A stretch of 64,000 nt of DNA from Arcticibacterium sp964021845 (GCF_964021845.1 NZ_CAXHZC010000004.1:62001-126000), one strand, 5' to 3'; shown: positions 1 to 9,489, numbered from the stretch's first letter. Made by a program: numbers and translations. The notes: generated from the sequence alone by a model not told the origin.

Positions 1-401
1 TTTATAGGCTTGGAGGTTACTTTTTCAAGTTTCTGTTCTACCACTTGGCACCAGCTTTGGTTATAGGGGTAGTCATAACCTTGGGTAGTGCTACCGCCTA
101 TAGCATAAATACTGAATTCATCTCGGGTGGTATCTACGTCATCATTATGCCTGAAACCGAAATTATTGATATGAATGTCGGTCACAACACTAGAATCCAT
201 AGGGAAGAGTTCATTTGGCCTAAATAGAAACGCAAAGTCAGAGTTTCGGCTGTTTTGAAGTCTTACTACTTCCCCTGTGGAGTATGATTTTACTCTTAAA
301 TGATCATATGGGTCAGGTAATTTTACAAAGAATAACAGTATTACTTCCGCTATCAAAAGCGTAAATATGAATATTATCAAACTGTAAAATACTCTTTTCA
401 T
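1..401 (-). CDS. SGNH/GDSL-like membrane-anchored protein (partial, 3' end outside window)
   Basis: The first 133 residues are present and the rest lies off the left edge. The protein starts with one membrane segment or uncleaved signal (about residues 5-27), followed by a periplasmic-side region. The block IYAIGGSTTQG (about 99-108) resembles the first conserved block of SGNH/GDSL hydrolases, with Ser104 as the candidate nucleophile. The catalytic Asp and His would lie outside the window, so activity cannot be judged. The ATG overlaps the stop codon of nuoF as TAATG, which suggests translational coupling to the nuo operon. A direct role in complex I is not implied by the family; SGNH proteins of this kind often modify lipids or glycans. 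Confidence 0.7.
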   Translation of the reverse strand, partial: MKRVFYSLIIFIFTLLIAEVILLFFVKLPDPYDHLRVKSYSTGEVVRLQNSRNSDFAFLFRPNELFPMDSSVVTDIHINNFGFRHNDDVDTTRDEFSIYAIGGSTTQGYDYPYNQSWCQVVEQKLEKVTSKPI

Positions 402-1753
402 TAGGCAAGTGTTTCTATTACTGATTTTGAATATATAGCACCTTTTGCTGTGGCTTGAGCAGGGTGTTTAATATGCCATTCAAACTCGTCTCTAAAATGG
501 CGAATAGCACTTCCTACAGGCCATGCAGCTGCATCTCCGAGAGGACAGATAGTGTTTCCTTCTATTCTTTTAGCTACATCTACCAAGAGGTCAATATCTC
601 TCTCGTTGCCAGTACCATGTTCTATTCTGTAAAGTACTTTCTCCATCCAACCGGTACCTTCACGACAAGGCGAACATTGCCCACAAGACTCATGACGATA
701 GAATCGTGTAAAATTCCATGTATTTCTAACAATACAGGTTGTTTCGTCCATAGCAATAAAGCCACCAGAGCCTAACATTGTTCCTGAAACAAAACCACCT
801 TCTGAAAGTGATTCGTATGTCATTAACCTAGGTTGGCCTTCAGCAGTTTTTAGAATAAGCTCTGCTGGCAAAATTGGTACAGAAGAACCTCCAGCTACCA
901 CAGCCTTTAAATGATGACCATCTCTTATTCCGCCTAAATATTCATCCGAATAAATAAATTCTTCTACTGGTAGACCTAATTCTAATTCGTAAACACCAGG
1001 TTTTTTAACATTTCCAGATGCCGAAATAAGTTTTGTTCCTGTACTTCTTCCAATTCCAATGGCTGCATAGGAATCTCCTCCGTTCTGGATTATCCAAGGT
1101 GTGTTTGCAATGGACTCCACATTATTTACTACAGTAGGGCATTGGTATAAACCTTTGACCGCAGGAAAAGGGGGTTTATTTCTTGGGTTACCTCTTTTGC
1201 CCTCCAAAGATTCTAAAAGAGCAGTTTCTTCACCACAAATATATGCTCCACCACCAGGTTGAACTATAAGTTCTAAGTCAAAACCTGAGCCTAAAATATT
1301 TTTTCCTAAGTATCCTGCTTGTTTAGCTTCTTCTATAGCCTTCTCTAAAATATGTATGACATACATAAGTTCACCTCTTACATAGATGAAAGACTTATTT
1401 GCTCCCAGAGCAAAACTTGATATAATCATTCCCTCTATCAATAGATGAGGGTTTTTCATCATTAAGTAATGGTCTTTGAAAGTACCTGGCTCAGATTCGT
1501 CAGCGTTACATACCAAGTAACGAGGCACACCTTCAGGTTTAGCCAAGAATCCCCATTTCATACCCATTGGAAATCCAGCACCACCACGTCCTCTTACTCC
1601 AGCTTTTTTGACCTCTTCTACCACCTCATCTGGAGACATTTTCTTTAAGGCTTTTTCTACGCCTAAATAACCTCCAAGCTTTTTATAAACACTGATGCTT
1701 TCAAGACCATCAGTACCTATATCTTTGGTCAATATTTTGATATTGTTTGCCAT
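401..1753 (-). CDS. nuoF: NADH-quinone oxidoreductase subunit F
   Basis: This is the NADH- and FMN-binding subunit of the peripheral arm of complex I; it takes electrons from NADH and passes them to the iron-sulfur chain. The glycine-rich nucleotide site GRGGAGFPMG is at about residues 54-64. The 4Fe-4S (N3) motif CGQCSPCREGTGW lies near residue 355, with the fourth cysteine in GNTICPLGDAA about 40 residues later. At 450 residues it has full family length. The start overlaps the nuoE stop (TAATG). It is the last nuo gene here: the next gene downstream is an SGNH-like protein, not nuoG. Confidence 0.97.
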   Translation of the reverse strand: MANNIKILTKDIGTDGLESISVYKKLGGYLGVEKALKKMSPDEVVEEVKKAGVRGRGGAGFPMGMKWGFLAKPEGVPRYLVCNADESEPGTFKDHYLMMKNPHLLIEGMIISSFALGANKSFIYVRGELMYVIHILEKAIEEAKQAGYLGKNILGSGFDLELIVQPGGGAYICGEETALLESLEGKRGNPRNKPPFPAVKGLYQCPTVVNNVESIANTPWIIQNGGDSYAAIGIGRSTGTKLISASGNVKKPGVYELELGLPVEEFIYSDEYLGGIRDGHHLKAVVAGGSSVPILPAELILKTAEGQPRLMTYESLSEGGFVSGTMLGSGGFIAMDETTCIVRNTWNFTRFYRHESCGQCSPCREGTGWMEKVLYRIEHGTGNERDIDLLVDVAKRIEGNTICPLGDAAAWPVGSAIRHFRDEFEWHIKHPAQATAKGAIYSKSVIETLA

Positions 1754-2256
1754 TAGTTAGTCTTCCTCAGGTCTTCGATAATCTCATCAACTTTTTGATT
1801 ATCAAGGTGCATAAAATATTTTTCTCTTATTTGGAAACAAGGACCCCAACCGCAAGCGGCTAAGCATTCTACTTCTTTGAGCGTTATTAAACCATCTTCT
1901 GTGGTTTGTCCTGTTTCTATATTGAGTTTATCTCTTAAGTGAGCATATACTTCTTCGCCACCCATTACACAGCAAGGACCTGTTCGGCAATACTCAATTA
2001 CGTGTTTGCCAACGGGTTTAAGGTGAAACATGGTATAAAAAGTTGCTACTTCGTATACTTCAACAGGCTGGATAGATAAGAGTCCGGCTACATAGTCCAT
2101 GGTTTTTGAACTTAACCAACCAAACTGCTCTTGAGCCAAATGAAGAATAGGCAGTAATGCTGACTTCTGCTTACCTTCTGGGTATCGAGCTATTATTTCT
2201 TCAACTTTCTCAAGTCTCTCTTTACTGAAAACGATATTTTCTGTTAACTCAGGCAT
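1753..2256 (-). CDS. nuoE: NADH-quinone oxidoreductase subunit E
   Basis: This is the 24 kDa-type subunit of complex I, carrying a 2Fe-2S cluster next to NuoF. The thioredoxin-like ferredoxin fold is shown by the cysteine pairs in CRTGPCCVMGG and CLAACGWGPC. The N-terminal helical part (residues 1-75) is typical, and 167 residues is normal length. It overlaps the end of nuoD by 8 bases and the start of nuoF by one base, so the genes are read as one tight unit. Confidence 0.96.
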   Translation of the reverse strand: MPELTENIVFSKERLEKVEEIIARYPEGKQKSALLPILHLAQEQFGWLSSKTMDYVAGLLSIQPVEVYEVATFYTMFHLKPVGKHVIEYCRTGPCCVMGGEEVYAHLRDKLNIETGQTTEDGLITLKEVECLAACGWGPCFQIREKYFMHLDNQKVDEIIEDLRKTN

Positions 2257-3487
2257 CTAATTCTCCAGCGATTACATTTAAACTACTCATTATGGCTACT
2301 GCGTCTGATATGGTTAATCCTTGTACCATTTCAGAGTAGGCTTGATAATATATAAAACTTGGTCTTCTGAAATGGAGTCTATAAGGTGCTCTACCACCAT
2401 CACTCACTAGGTAATAACCTAATTCTCCATTTCCTCCTTCAACAGCATGGTACACTTCACCAATAGGAGCTTCTATTTCTCCCATGATAATTTTAAAGTG
2501 ATATATTAAAGCTTCCATGCTTCTATAAACTTCCTTTTTAGGAGGTAAATAGTAATGATCTTCGTTTGCGAAATATGGTCCTTCAGGAAGGTTTTCTAGT
2601 GCTTGTCTTATGATTTTTAAGCTCTCCCACATTTCTGCATTTCTTACTTGGTAACGGTCATAGGTGTCTCCATTATGCCCTACGGGGATTTCAAATTCAA
2701 AATCTTCATAAGACGAGTAAGGCTCCATAGCTCTTACGTCATAATCTACACCTGCAGCTCTTAAGTTGGGACCTGTAAAACCGTATTCCATGGCTCTTTC
2801 GGCGGTAATACCTCCTACATTGATAGTTCTATCCATGAAAATTCTATTTCTACTTAGTAGACTTTCAAATTCAGCAAGAACCTTCGGGAAGGAATTATAA
2901 ACTAAATCTTTGATTTTAGCCAAAGCAGTAGGAGAGAGGTCTCTTTCCATTCCGCCCACACGACCCATGTTTGTGGTGAGCCTAGCACCACATATTTCTT
3001 CGTAGATTTCATATATCTTTTCTCTTTCTTGAAAGACATACAAGAAACCAGAATATGCTCCAGTATCTACACCTAAAATAGAATTACATATTAGGTGGTC
3101 AGAAATTCTAGCTAATTCCATCAAAATTACACGAATGTATTGTGCTCTTTTTGGCACTTCTACATTTAAAAGCTTTTCTACAGTCATATGCCAACCAAAG
3201 TTATTTATTGGCGATGAACAATAGTTTAGTCTATCGGTGAGTGTAGTGATTTGATAGAAAGGTCTTCTTTCTGCAATTTTTTCAAAGGCTCTGTGGATAT
3301 ACCCAACAGTCTGAACGCCAGAAATTATCTTGTCACCGTCCATTTGTAGTACATTTTGAAATATACCGTGTGTGGCTGGGTGAGTAGGGCCAAGGTTAAG
3401 CGTAGTATGCTCGTTCTCTTCTACTATTGGTAGATTGAGAGCGAGTGCGTCGGAAGTTATTTTTGGTACGTTTAATTCTTCTGCCAT
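2249..3487 (-). CDS. nuoD: NADH-quinone oxidoreductase subunit D
   Basis: This is the 49 kDa-type subunit of complex I, at the quinone site between the peripheral and membrane arms. The N-terminal block NLGPTHPATHG near residues 32-41 holds the histidines of the quinone pocket. Further conserved blocks are GYIHRAFEK, GGMERDLSP, and the C-terminal EAPIGEVYHAVEGGNGELGY region. The length of 412 residues is normal and it is a separate gene from nuoC, not a CD fusion. Only 3 bases separate it from nuoC. Confidence 0.97.
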   Translation of the reverse strand: MAEELNVPKITSDALALNLPIVEENEHTTLNLGPTHPATHGIFQNVLQMDGDKIISGVQTVGYIHRAFEKIAERRPFYQITTLTDRLNYCSSPINNFGWHMTVEKLLNVEVPKRAQYIRVILMELARISDHLICNSILGVDTGAYSGFLYVFQEREKIYEIYEEICGARLTTNMGRVGGMERDLSPTALAKIKDLVYNSFPKVLAEFESLLSRNRIFMDRTINVGGITAERAMEYGFTGPNLRAAGVDYDVRAMEPYSSYEDFEFEIPVGHNGDTYDRYQVRNAEMWESLKIIRQALENLPEGPYFANEDHYYLPPKKEVYRSMEALIYHFKIIMGEIEAPIGEVYHAVEGGNGELGYYLVSDGGRAPYRLHFRRPSFIYYQAYSEMVQGLTISDAVAIMSSLNVIAGELDA

Positions 3488-3490
3488 TTT

Positions 3491-3991
3491 TTATCTTCCA
3501 AATAGTGCATCAATTTTATCTTCTCTAGTGGCATCTTCCAATGGGTATTCTTTTCGCATTGGGTGATAGTCCATTTCATCCATATTTAGAATACGAGTCA
3601 AATTAGGATGACCAGTAAATTTAATTCCGTAAAAGTCAAAGGTTTCACGTTCCATCCAGTTGGCTCCCGCATAAAGCTCACTAGCCGTAGGTATGTTTAG
3701 ATCATCTTTTGAGAGGTAAGCCTTAATTCTTAGTCTAACTCCATTTTCAAAACTATGTAAGTGATAAACTACACCAAACTCTTTGCCTTTTGCATCAGGA
3801 AAATGAATACCCGTTATGTCTGTTAAAAAACGAAACCTAAGCGTGTCACTTTTATTTAAGTAGGTAAGAATATCGATGATGTCATTTGACGGGCAGGTGA
3901 AGGTTAGTAAGCCATGAGGCTCTTCAAATTCCGTAACCTTAGTGCCAAAATGGCCAACTAGTTCTTCAACTATTTCTTGGTGACTAATCAT
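3491..3991 (-). CDS. nuoC: NADH-quinone oxidoreductase subunit C
   Basis: This is the 30 kDa-type subunit of the complex I peripheral arm, a structural partner of NuoD and NuoB. The signature ERETFDFYGIKFTGHPNLTR is visible near residues 113-132, followed by the YHPMRKEYPLE block. The length of 166 residues is normal for a stand-alone NuoC. The start ATGA overlaps the nuoB stop by 4 bases. Confidence 0.95.
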   Translation of the reverse strand: MISHQEIVEELVGHFGTKVTEFEEPHGLLTFTCPSNDIIDILTYLNKSDTLRFRFLTDITGIHFPDAKGKEFGVVYHLHSFENGVRLRIKAYLSKDDLNIPTASELYAGANWMERETFDFYGIKFTGHPNLTRILNMDEMDYHPMRKEYPLEDATREDKIDALFGR

Positions 3992-4527
3992 ATATTGTAA
4001 GAGGCTAAAAGGGCTTTGTATTCTTCAGATTCACGCCTTCTGAGGGGTTCGTTTTTCGCTAGTTCTTGCACTTGCATTAGGCCATCTAAAATTTGTTCTG
4101 GCCTTGGTGGGCAACCTGGTACATAAACATCCACAGGTATTATCCTGTCAATACCTTGTAAAACAGAGTATGTGTCAAAAACGCCACCCGATGAAGCACA
4201 TGCACCTACAGCCATAACCCATCTTGGTTCGGCCATTTGTTCATATACCTGTTTAACTACAGGCCCCATTTTTTTTGCAATAGTACCCATTACCATGAGT
4301 AAATCTGCTTGTCTTGGTGAAAAGCTAGGTCTTTCTGAGCCAAACCTTGAAATATCATAATGTGCCCCCATGGTAGCCATGAATTCAATTCCGCAGCATG
4401 ATGTGGCAAATGGAAGAGGCCATAATGAATTACTACGAGCTATACCAATAACTTGGTCTAATGAAGTTGCAAAAAAGCCTGAACCTTCATATCCACTTGG
4501 TGCTTCTACTGTTTTTACTGTACTCAT
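3988..4527 (-). CDS. nuoB: NADH-quinone oxidoreductase subunit B
   Basis: This subunit holds the terminal 4Fe-4S cluster N2, which reduces quinone. The ligands are the adjacent cysteine pair in SCCGIEFMA (about residues 43-44), the cysteine in VGACASSGG and the one in PGCPPRPEQ. The SRFGSERPSFSPRQAD block is typical. The 179 residues are full length. It lies 18 bases after nuoA and overlaps nuoC by 4 bases. Confidence 0.97.
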   Translation of the reverse strand: MSTVKTVEAPSGYEGSGFFATSLDQVIGIARSNSLWPLPFATSCCGIEFMATMGAHYDISRFGSERPSFSPRQADLLMVMGTIAKKMGPVVKQVYEQMAEPRWVMAVGACASSGGVFDTYSVLQGIDRIIPVDVYVPGCPPRPEQILDGLMQVQELAKNEPLRRRESEEYKALLASYNI

Positions 4528-4545
4528 GAGTTTTGTTTAGTATAT

Positions 4546-4920
4546 CTAATCTCGCTCCCAGTTTAATACGCCTTTTCTGATGATGTAGTAAAAGCCCGCC
4601 ATAAGAAATGTGACAAAAAGTAACATCTCCATAAAACCAAACCAACCTAAGCTTTTAAAGTTGACGGCCCACGGATACATGAAAATGATTTCTACATCAA
4701 ATAATACAAACAAAATGGCTATTAAGAAATATCTTACAGAAAGTGGAGACCTTGCGTCGCCTTCTGACTCAATACCACATTCAAATGGGCTTTCTTTAAC
4801 ATTGCTTTTTAGCCTTGGGCCAATAAGGTGTGTTATCACAATTGTAAATCCGACAAAACCTGCCGCTAAAGCAAATTGAAATATTATCGGTAGGTATTCC
4901 TGAGGTAAATTACTGTTCAT
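4546..4920 (-). CDS. nuoA: NADH-quinone oxidoreductase subunit A
   Basis: This small membrane subunit of complex I has three predicted transmembrane segments (about residues 12-34, 65-85, 92-113). The conserved loop SPFECGIESEGDARSP between segments 1 and 2 contains the characteristic ECG motif. It is the first gene of the nuo unit, and a good promoter lies directly upstream (4941-4970), giving a leader of only about 15 bases without a ribosome-binding sequence, as usual in Bacteroidota. Confidence 0.96.
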   Translation of the reverse strand: MNSNLPQEYLPIIFQFALAAGFVGFTIVITHLIGPRLKSNVKESPFECGIESEGDARSPLSVRYFLIAILFVLFDVEIIFMYPWAVNFKSLGWFGFMEMLLFVTFLMAGFYYIIRKGVLNWERD

Positions 4921-4940
4921 TTTGTCTTGTAATCAAGATG

Positions 4941-4970
4941 CAAAATTACCACTACTAAGAGTGTTTTCAA
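4941..4970 (-). promoter_or_regulatory. Predicted promoter of the nuo operon
   Basis: On the minus strand a TTTTG box (complement of 4968-4972) is followed after 19 bases by TAATTTTG (complement of 4941-4948), matching the Bacteroidota TTG ... TAnnTTTG promoter. Transcription would start about 15 bases before the nuoA ATG. Confidence 0.65.
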
Positions 4971-5080
4971 AATTGAACAGAAGGTAAATTGAACTTAAAA
5001 ATAAGCTAGAAATATTCGTGATGGCTAGAAATAGAATATTTGGGAGAAAGTATTTAATAATAAGGTTAATTACCTAATTT

Positions 5081-7792
5081 TTATTCAACCATGATTTTGC
5101 CAGTGAATTTACTTCTATTGTTTTTGACCTTTAAAATGTATTTTCCATGTGGTAAATTCAAGAATTCGAATGTCTTTGGTTCGTCAAATACTTCAACATA
5201 TTCTGAGAAACGTGGTTTACCTTGTAAATCAAAAATGGTTACCGTGGCTCTATCCACATCTTCTAGAGTTTCTATTGTGATTCTATTGTCTGTAGTAGGA
5301 TTAGGATAGTAGCTGAAACCATTTTTACTACCATCTAAGTAATATTGGAAGGCATTTGAAGTGTCAGATATACAAACTTTTTGCGTTCCGTTTTTAAGCT
5401 CATAGCTTTTTAAACCTTGTAGTTTATAGTCTCCAGTTCTAACAGCTTTAATATAGGGTCTGTTACTTTCAATCTGAGTATTGTTAACACTCCATTTATA
5501 GATAACATTTGCTGTATCCGAGGTAAATATCGAGCTTAATGTGAAGGTACCTGTTTGAATAATAGTTGGATTCTTTGGCTTTTCTAAAACCACTATTTCT
5601 TTGATGTCAGAAGGTACAGACATACAGCCAAATTCATTTTTGGTTCTTAGGTATACTTCTCGCGTGTTTGTAAGTTCAATTTCGTCGCTAGTATGTCCTG
5701 TACTCCAGTTATATGCATAGGCAGGTGTGGCTTTAAGTAGAACAGACTCGTCATCGCATACTTCTAAACTCCCTTCGGATATAATAGTTGGTTTGCTGGG
5801 AATAGGGTTAACCAAAATGTTAATAGTATTTGAGGTCGATGTACAGCCAAACTCGTTGGTATTAATTGCGAAGTATTCTCCAGTGTTTTTTATGACTAAT
5901 TCTTTAGAAGTCACACCAAGGTTCCACTTCATATTTTGCTCATTTTGAACTCTTAAAATGGTAGAATCCCTTTGGCAAAGAACGTCTAAACCAAGGTTTT
6001 CTATGGTTGGTTTTTGAGCTGCTGGCTTAATGGTTACATTAACGGGATTGGATTCTCCTTGACAGCCAAAATCATTTTTAGCCTTTAACGTAAATGTTCC
6101 AGAGGTGTTTATTTTTAGCTCAGGCTCTGTAGAGCCTGTATTCCACTCTATACCGTTGTTAAGGTTAGAACGAAGTATTAATTCTTCGTCAGAACAGATA
6201 TCTAATGGCCCTGATGCAATTATTTCTGGAACAGGGGTAGGGTAGTTCTTGATTTGAATTTTATCGCTTTCTGCTCCGCACAAGTAGAGGTTTACATGTG
6301 TCAGGAAATAACTGCCTTCTTGGCTAGCATAAATACTTTGAGCATTTTGACCGGTGTTCCAATAATTCCAATAAGGCTTGTCAGTTTTAAGTTCAACGGA
6401 TTGCCCTTGACAAAACTCTGTTGTTCCTAATGCCTGAATGTTTGGCTTAACTGGATATAGCGAGTTCTCAAACAGGATAGGGGCAGAGTAGTATACATTC
6501 CCGTATATGTCTTTAGCCATTGTTTGATGATAACCCGGGCCAACCTTGATGTCTCTTTCGTTAGAGCCATTATTCCATTGGTAGGAAGAATAACCGAAAG
6601 GGGCCCTAAGACTCATAGGTTTGGTAGGGTCTTCGTTTCCACAATAAGATTCTAGCTGAACAGGCGGATTACCATAGGTTGGATTGGAATAAGCAAAAAA
6701 CTCAGAAGACATGTAGTTATTCCATTGCCCAGCTACTTTGGAAAAGCCGGTGGTAGAGAAATGCACGCCATCTACTCTGTCTAAGATATCATCAGTGTTT
6801 GGTCCAGGGAAAACATTAGAATTATGGGCAATAACTGAGTTTTGAGCGTCAATTACTGGTTGGTAAAACCTATTCTTGTCCTTAGATACTCTGGCCACCA
6901 TCCAAGAAATGTTTTTACCCGTTCTGTTATTAGTTTCTGAAATGATTTGATTTAAGTCATTATAGTAAGACTGAAAATCTGTACTTAAATAATTGTCGCT
7001 TTCTCCTTGATGCCATAAGATGGCTCTTAATCCAGTTAAGTTTGTGTAATAATGAAGGGCATCGGTAATACTTCCGAAAGGATAGCCAGGAGGTGCTTGA
7101 TTATAGGAGTATGGGTTGGTACCTTTTCCCCCTTGTGATGATTGTACAAATTGAGAAACTTGAAAGCCTTCCCAAGCCGCATTCATAAATAGTACGGGTA
7201 CGTTTAGTTTGGTAGCGAGTAAGTCGCCTAGTTCTCCCCAGTACCAGGCTCCTTTGCCTGTGGGAGCAATAGAAGAACCAGCATCTAAATGACCAAATGA
7301 AGGAAATATTGGTTGGTTATAGCCTTCGCTGAAAAAATTTGAAACTACGTTTACTCGGTCATCATATGCTCCACGTTGCCCACGGCCATAATAACCTTGA
7401 GCATTGGATTGCCCAGAAATTAAAAAGACTTCTCCTACTCCGAACTTATTGATTGTTGTTTCGGCCACTACCTGACCTTCCAAAATACCTCTAACTTTCA
7501 GCTGGTACCATCCACCTTGAACTACCAAAGAGCCACGATAGCTACCGAAGAAAGGTTGAGCAACTATAGATGTCCAGTCTATAGCCTGTCCGCCTTGAAT
7601 AGGAATGAGTTTAGCCTCAATTCTATCCATTCTCTTTCTATAATTTCCAGCTATATAAACGATAGTGGCATTGCCATTATTTCTTTGAAATACAGCTCTC
7701 TCAGAAGGGAAGGTTATGTCAATATCCTGTCCAAATGAATTTGTATAGCAGCAAGCTAAAAGAATAAAAAGTCCTTTTTTTAAAATTCCCAT
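5081..7792 (-). CDS. Secreted sialate O-acetylesterase-like (SASA) protein with Ig-like repeats and T9SS type A tail
   Basis: A signal peptide (residues 1-21, ending SFGQ) is followed by a small beta domain and an SGNH/SASA esterase domain. The nucleophile block GEVFLISGQSNAQG is near residues 119-132, LWHQGESDN near 256, and the DGVHFS His block near 339. Residues about 385-790 carry about five degenerate Ig-like units marked by W-N/S-x-G and a terminal N-x-F/Y-GC (for example NWSTGHT, KNEFGC). The last 75 residues (from YYPNPTTDN) form a T9SS type A sorting domain, so the protein is probably exported to the surface and cleaved. The probable reaction is removal of acetyl groups from a sugar; the substrate is unknown. 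A shorter paralogue is at 48274-50559. Confidence 0.85.
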   Translation of the reverse strand: MGILKKGLFILLACCYTNSFGQDIDITFPSERAVFQRNNGNATIVYIAGNYRKRMDRIEAKLIPIQGGQAIDWTSIVAQPFFGSYRGSLVVQGGWYQLKVRGILEGQVVAETTINKFGVGEVFLISGQSNAQGYYGRGQRGAYDDRVNVVSNFFSEGYNQPIFPSFGHLDAGSSIAPTGKGAWYWGELGDLLATKLNVPVLFMNAAWEGFQVSQFVQSSQGGKGTNPYSYNQAPPGYPFGSITDALHYYTNLTGLRAILWHQGESDNYLSTDFQSYYNDLNQIISETNNRTGKNISWMVARVSKDKNRFYQPVIDAQNSVIAHNSNVFPGPNTDDILDRVDGVHFSTTGFSKVAGQWNNYMSSEFFAYSNPTYGNPPVQLESYCGNEDPTKPMSLRAPFGYSSYQWNNGSNERDIKVGPGYHQTMAKDIYGNVYYSAPILFENSLYPVKPNIQALGTTEFCQGQSVELKTDKPYWNYWNTGQNAQSIYASQEGSYFLTHVNLYLCGAESDKIQIKNYPTPVPEIIASGPLDICSDEELILRSNLNNGIEWNTGSTEPELKINTSGTFTLKAKNDFGCQGESNPVNVTIKPAAQKPTIENLGLDVLCQRDSTILRVQNEQNMKWNLGVTSKELVIKNTGEYFAINTNEFGCTSTSNTINILVNPIPSKPTIISEGSLEVCDDESVLLKATPAYAYNWSTGHTSDEIELTNTREVYLRTKNEFGCMSVPSDIKEIVVLEKPKNPTIIQTGTFTLSSIFTSDTANVIYKWSVNNTQIESNRPYIKAVRTGDYKLQGLKSYELKNGTQKVCISDTSNAFQYYLDGSKNGFSYYPNPTTDNRITIETLEDVDRATVTIFDLQGKPRFSEYVEVFDEPKTFEFLNLPHGKYILKVKNNRSKFTGKIMVE

Positions 7793-7858
7793 CTAACCAA
7801 AACGGTTTTCTATTTTTAAAATCAGTTATAAAAAAGCACATTTTTTCAGGGGGAATTA

Positions 7859-8845
7859 TTAAGCAAGATTATCCCAGAGAATATCTTTTAACTCGTTAAT
7901 TCCTTTTAGGTTTAGGGATGAAAAGAAAACCACTGGAATATCCTGAGGTAATTTTTTCTTTATTTCTTCAAGGTCTTTATCTGTCTGAGTGTCTATCTTA
8001 GAGATACCCAAAATCCTGTTTTTGTCTAATAACTCAGGATTATATTTTTTTAATTCGTTTAATAAGGTTTGGTATTCAGCTTCAACGTCTTCACTTTCAG
8101 CAGACACCAAAAAGAGTAATATAGAGTTACGCTCTATATGTCTCAAAAACCTTATTCCAAGCCCCTTTCCTTCTGCAGCACCTTCAATAATGCCAGGAAT
8201 ATCCGCCATTATGAATGACTTATAATCGTGGTATGCTACAACACCCAAATTAGGTGTAAGTGTGGTAAAAGCATAATTGGCAATTTCTGGCTTTGCAGCC
8301 GAAACTACGGAGAGCAAAGTAGATTTTCCTGCATTGGGAAAACCAACTAAACCAACATCAGCTAAAACTTTTAACTCACAAATAACCCAACCGTCTTTAC
8401 CAGGTTGGCCTGGTTGAGCGTAATGAGGGGTTTGCTTGGTAGAAGATTTGAAATGTGTATTTCCCAAACCTCCCATACCACCTGCGAAAAGAATTTCTTC
8501 TTGACCATCTTCAGTGATTTCAGCTAATAGTTCTCCAGTTTCAGGGTCTTTAACAACTGTTCCCATAGGAACTTCTATGATTACATCTTGACCCTGAGCT
8601 CCGGTACTTCTACTACCGCTTCCACGAACTCCTTTACTTGCTTTAATGTGTTTCTGGTATCTCAGATGGATTAATGTCCATAAATTGCGATTCCCTTTTA
8701 GAATCACGTGACCGCCTCTACCGCCGTCACCTCCATCTGGTCCACCTTTGTCAACCATCTTCTCCCTTCTAAAATGAACTGAACCCGCACCTCCGTCTCC
8801 GGATTGGCAGTGAATTTTTACGTAATCAATAAAATTCGATGTCAT
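7859..8845 (-). CDS. obgE: Obg family GTPase
   Basis: This is a ribosome-associated GTPase involved in 50S maturation and stress control. The N-terminal glycine-rich Obg domain (about residues 1-158) contains GDGGAGSVHFRREK and GGPDGGDGGRGG. The G domain follows with the P-loop GFPNAGKST, the DIPGIIEGAAEGKGLG switch region, and a variant SKID in place of NKxD. At 328 residues it lacks the extra C-terminal OCT domain found in some Firmicutes. The gene pairs with adk upstream on the same strand (66-base gap). Confidence 0.96.
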   Translation of the reverse strand: MTSNFIDYVKIHCQSGDGGAGSVHFRREKMVDKGGPDGGDGGRGGHVILKGNRNLWTLIHLRYQKHIKASKGVRGSGSRSTGAQGQDVIIEVPMGTVVKDPETGELLAEITEDGQEEILFAGGMGGLGNTHFKSSTKQTPHYAQPGQPGKDGWVICELKVLADVGLVGFPNAGKSTLLSVVSAAKPEIANYAFTTLTPNLGVVAYHDYKSFIMADIPGIIEGAAEGKGLGIRFLRHIERNSILLFLVSAESEDVEAEYQTLLNELKKYNPELLDKNRILGISKIDTQTDKDLEEIKKKLPQDIPVVFFSSLNLKGINELKDILWDNLA

Positions 8846-8910
8846 TGAAAGAATTAGTTTAAAACTAGAAAGTAATAATTGAAAAATTAAGCCAGAAGCT
8901 AGAAAATGAT

Positions 8911-9489
8911 TTAACGGTTTATCTGATTATCAATGGCTTTGGTAATATTTGCAAAGATATCATCTATTGCTCCAACTCCTTCGATTTTTATAAGCTTTGC
9001 TTGTTTTTCATAGTACGGAAGTACATGAACAGTTTTTTGGAAGTACTCGTCTATTCGTCTAATCAGTTTTGTTTCGTCGTCATCGGCTCTGCCGCTTACT
9101 TTTTTTCTTTCAGCAATTCTTTGTTTTATTTCGTCCTCATTTACATCTAACTGCAACACAAGGCTAATTTCTTCATTTTTCGCTTTTAGAAAAACATCAA
9201 GAGATTCGGCCTGTGCTACCGTTCGTGGAAATCCATCAAAAATAAAGCCAGAAACGTCAGGATTGTTATTTACCTCTTCTTCCAACATATTAATGGTGAT
9301 AGAGTCTGGCACCAAAATTCCTTCTGAGAGTAGTTCTTTAACCTTTTGGCCTAGCACCGTATTTTGTGTAATGTGCATTCTGAACATATCTCCTGTAGAA
9401 ATATGAGCAAGATTATACTTTTCAATAATTTTGGCAGACTGGGTGCCTTTTCCTGCCCCTGGAGGCCCAAAAATAACAAGATTAAACAT
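8911..9489 (-). CDS. adk: Adenylate kinase
   Basis: It interconverts ATP plus AMP with two ADP. The P-loop GPPGAGKGTQS is at residues 8-18, STGDMFR at about 31-37 binds AMP, and FDGFPRTVAQAE is the conserved centre. The 192-residue length and the brief ERKKVSGRADDDETK segment show a short-LID enzyme without a zinc-binding lid. A TAAATTTG promoter-like box lies on the minus strand at 9516-9523, about 27 bases before the ATG, but I see no matching upstream box at the usual distance. Confidence 0.96.
   Translation of the reverse strand: MFNLVIFGPPGAGKGTQSAKIIEKYNLAHISTGDMFRMHITQNTVLGQKVKELLSEGILVPDSITINMLEEEVNNNPDVSGFIFDGFPRTVAQAESLDVFLKAKNEEISLVLQLDVNEDEIKQRIAERKKVSGRADDDETKLIRRIDEYFQKTVHVLPYYEKQAKLIKIEGVGAIDDIFANITKAIDNQINR

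Noticed and set aside
45..227. Plus-strand 60-residue frame
   Set aside because: It lies on the opposite strand of the SGNH-like gene and has no family-like motifs.
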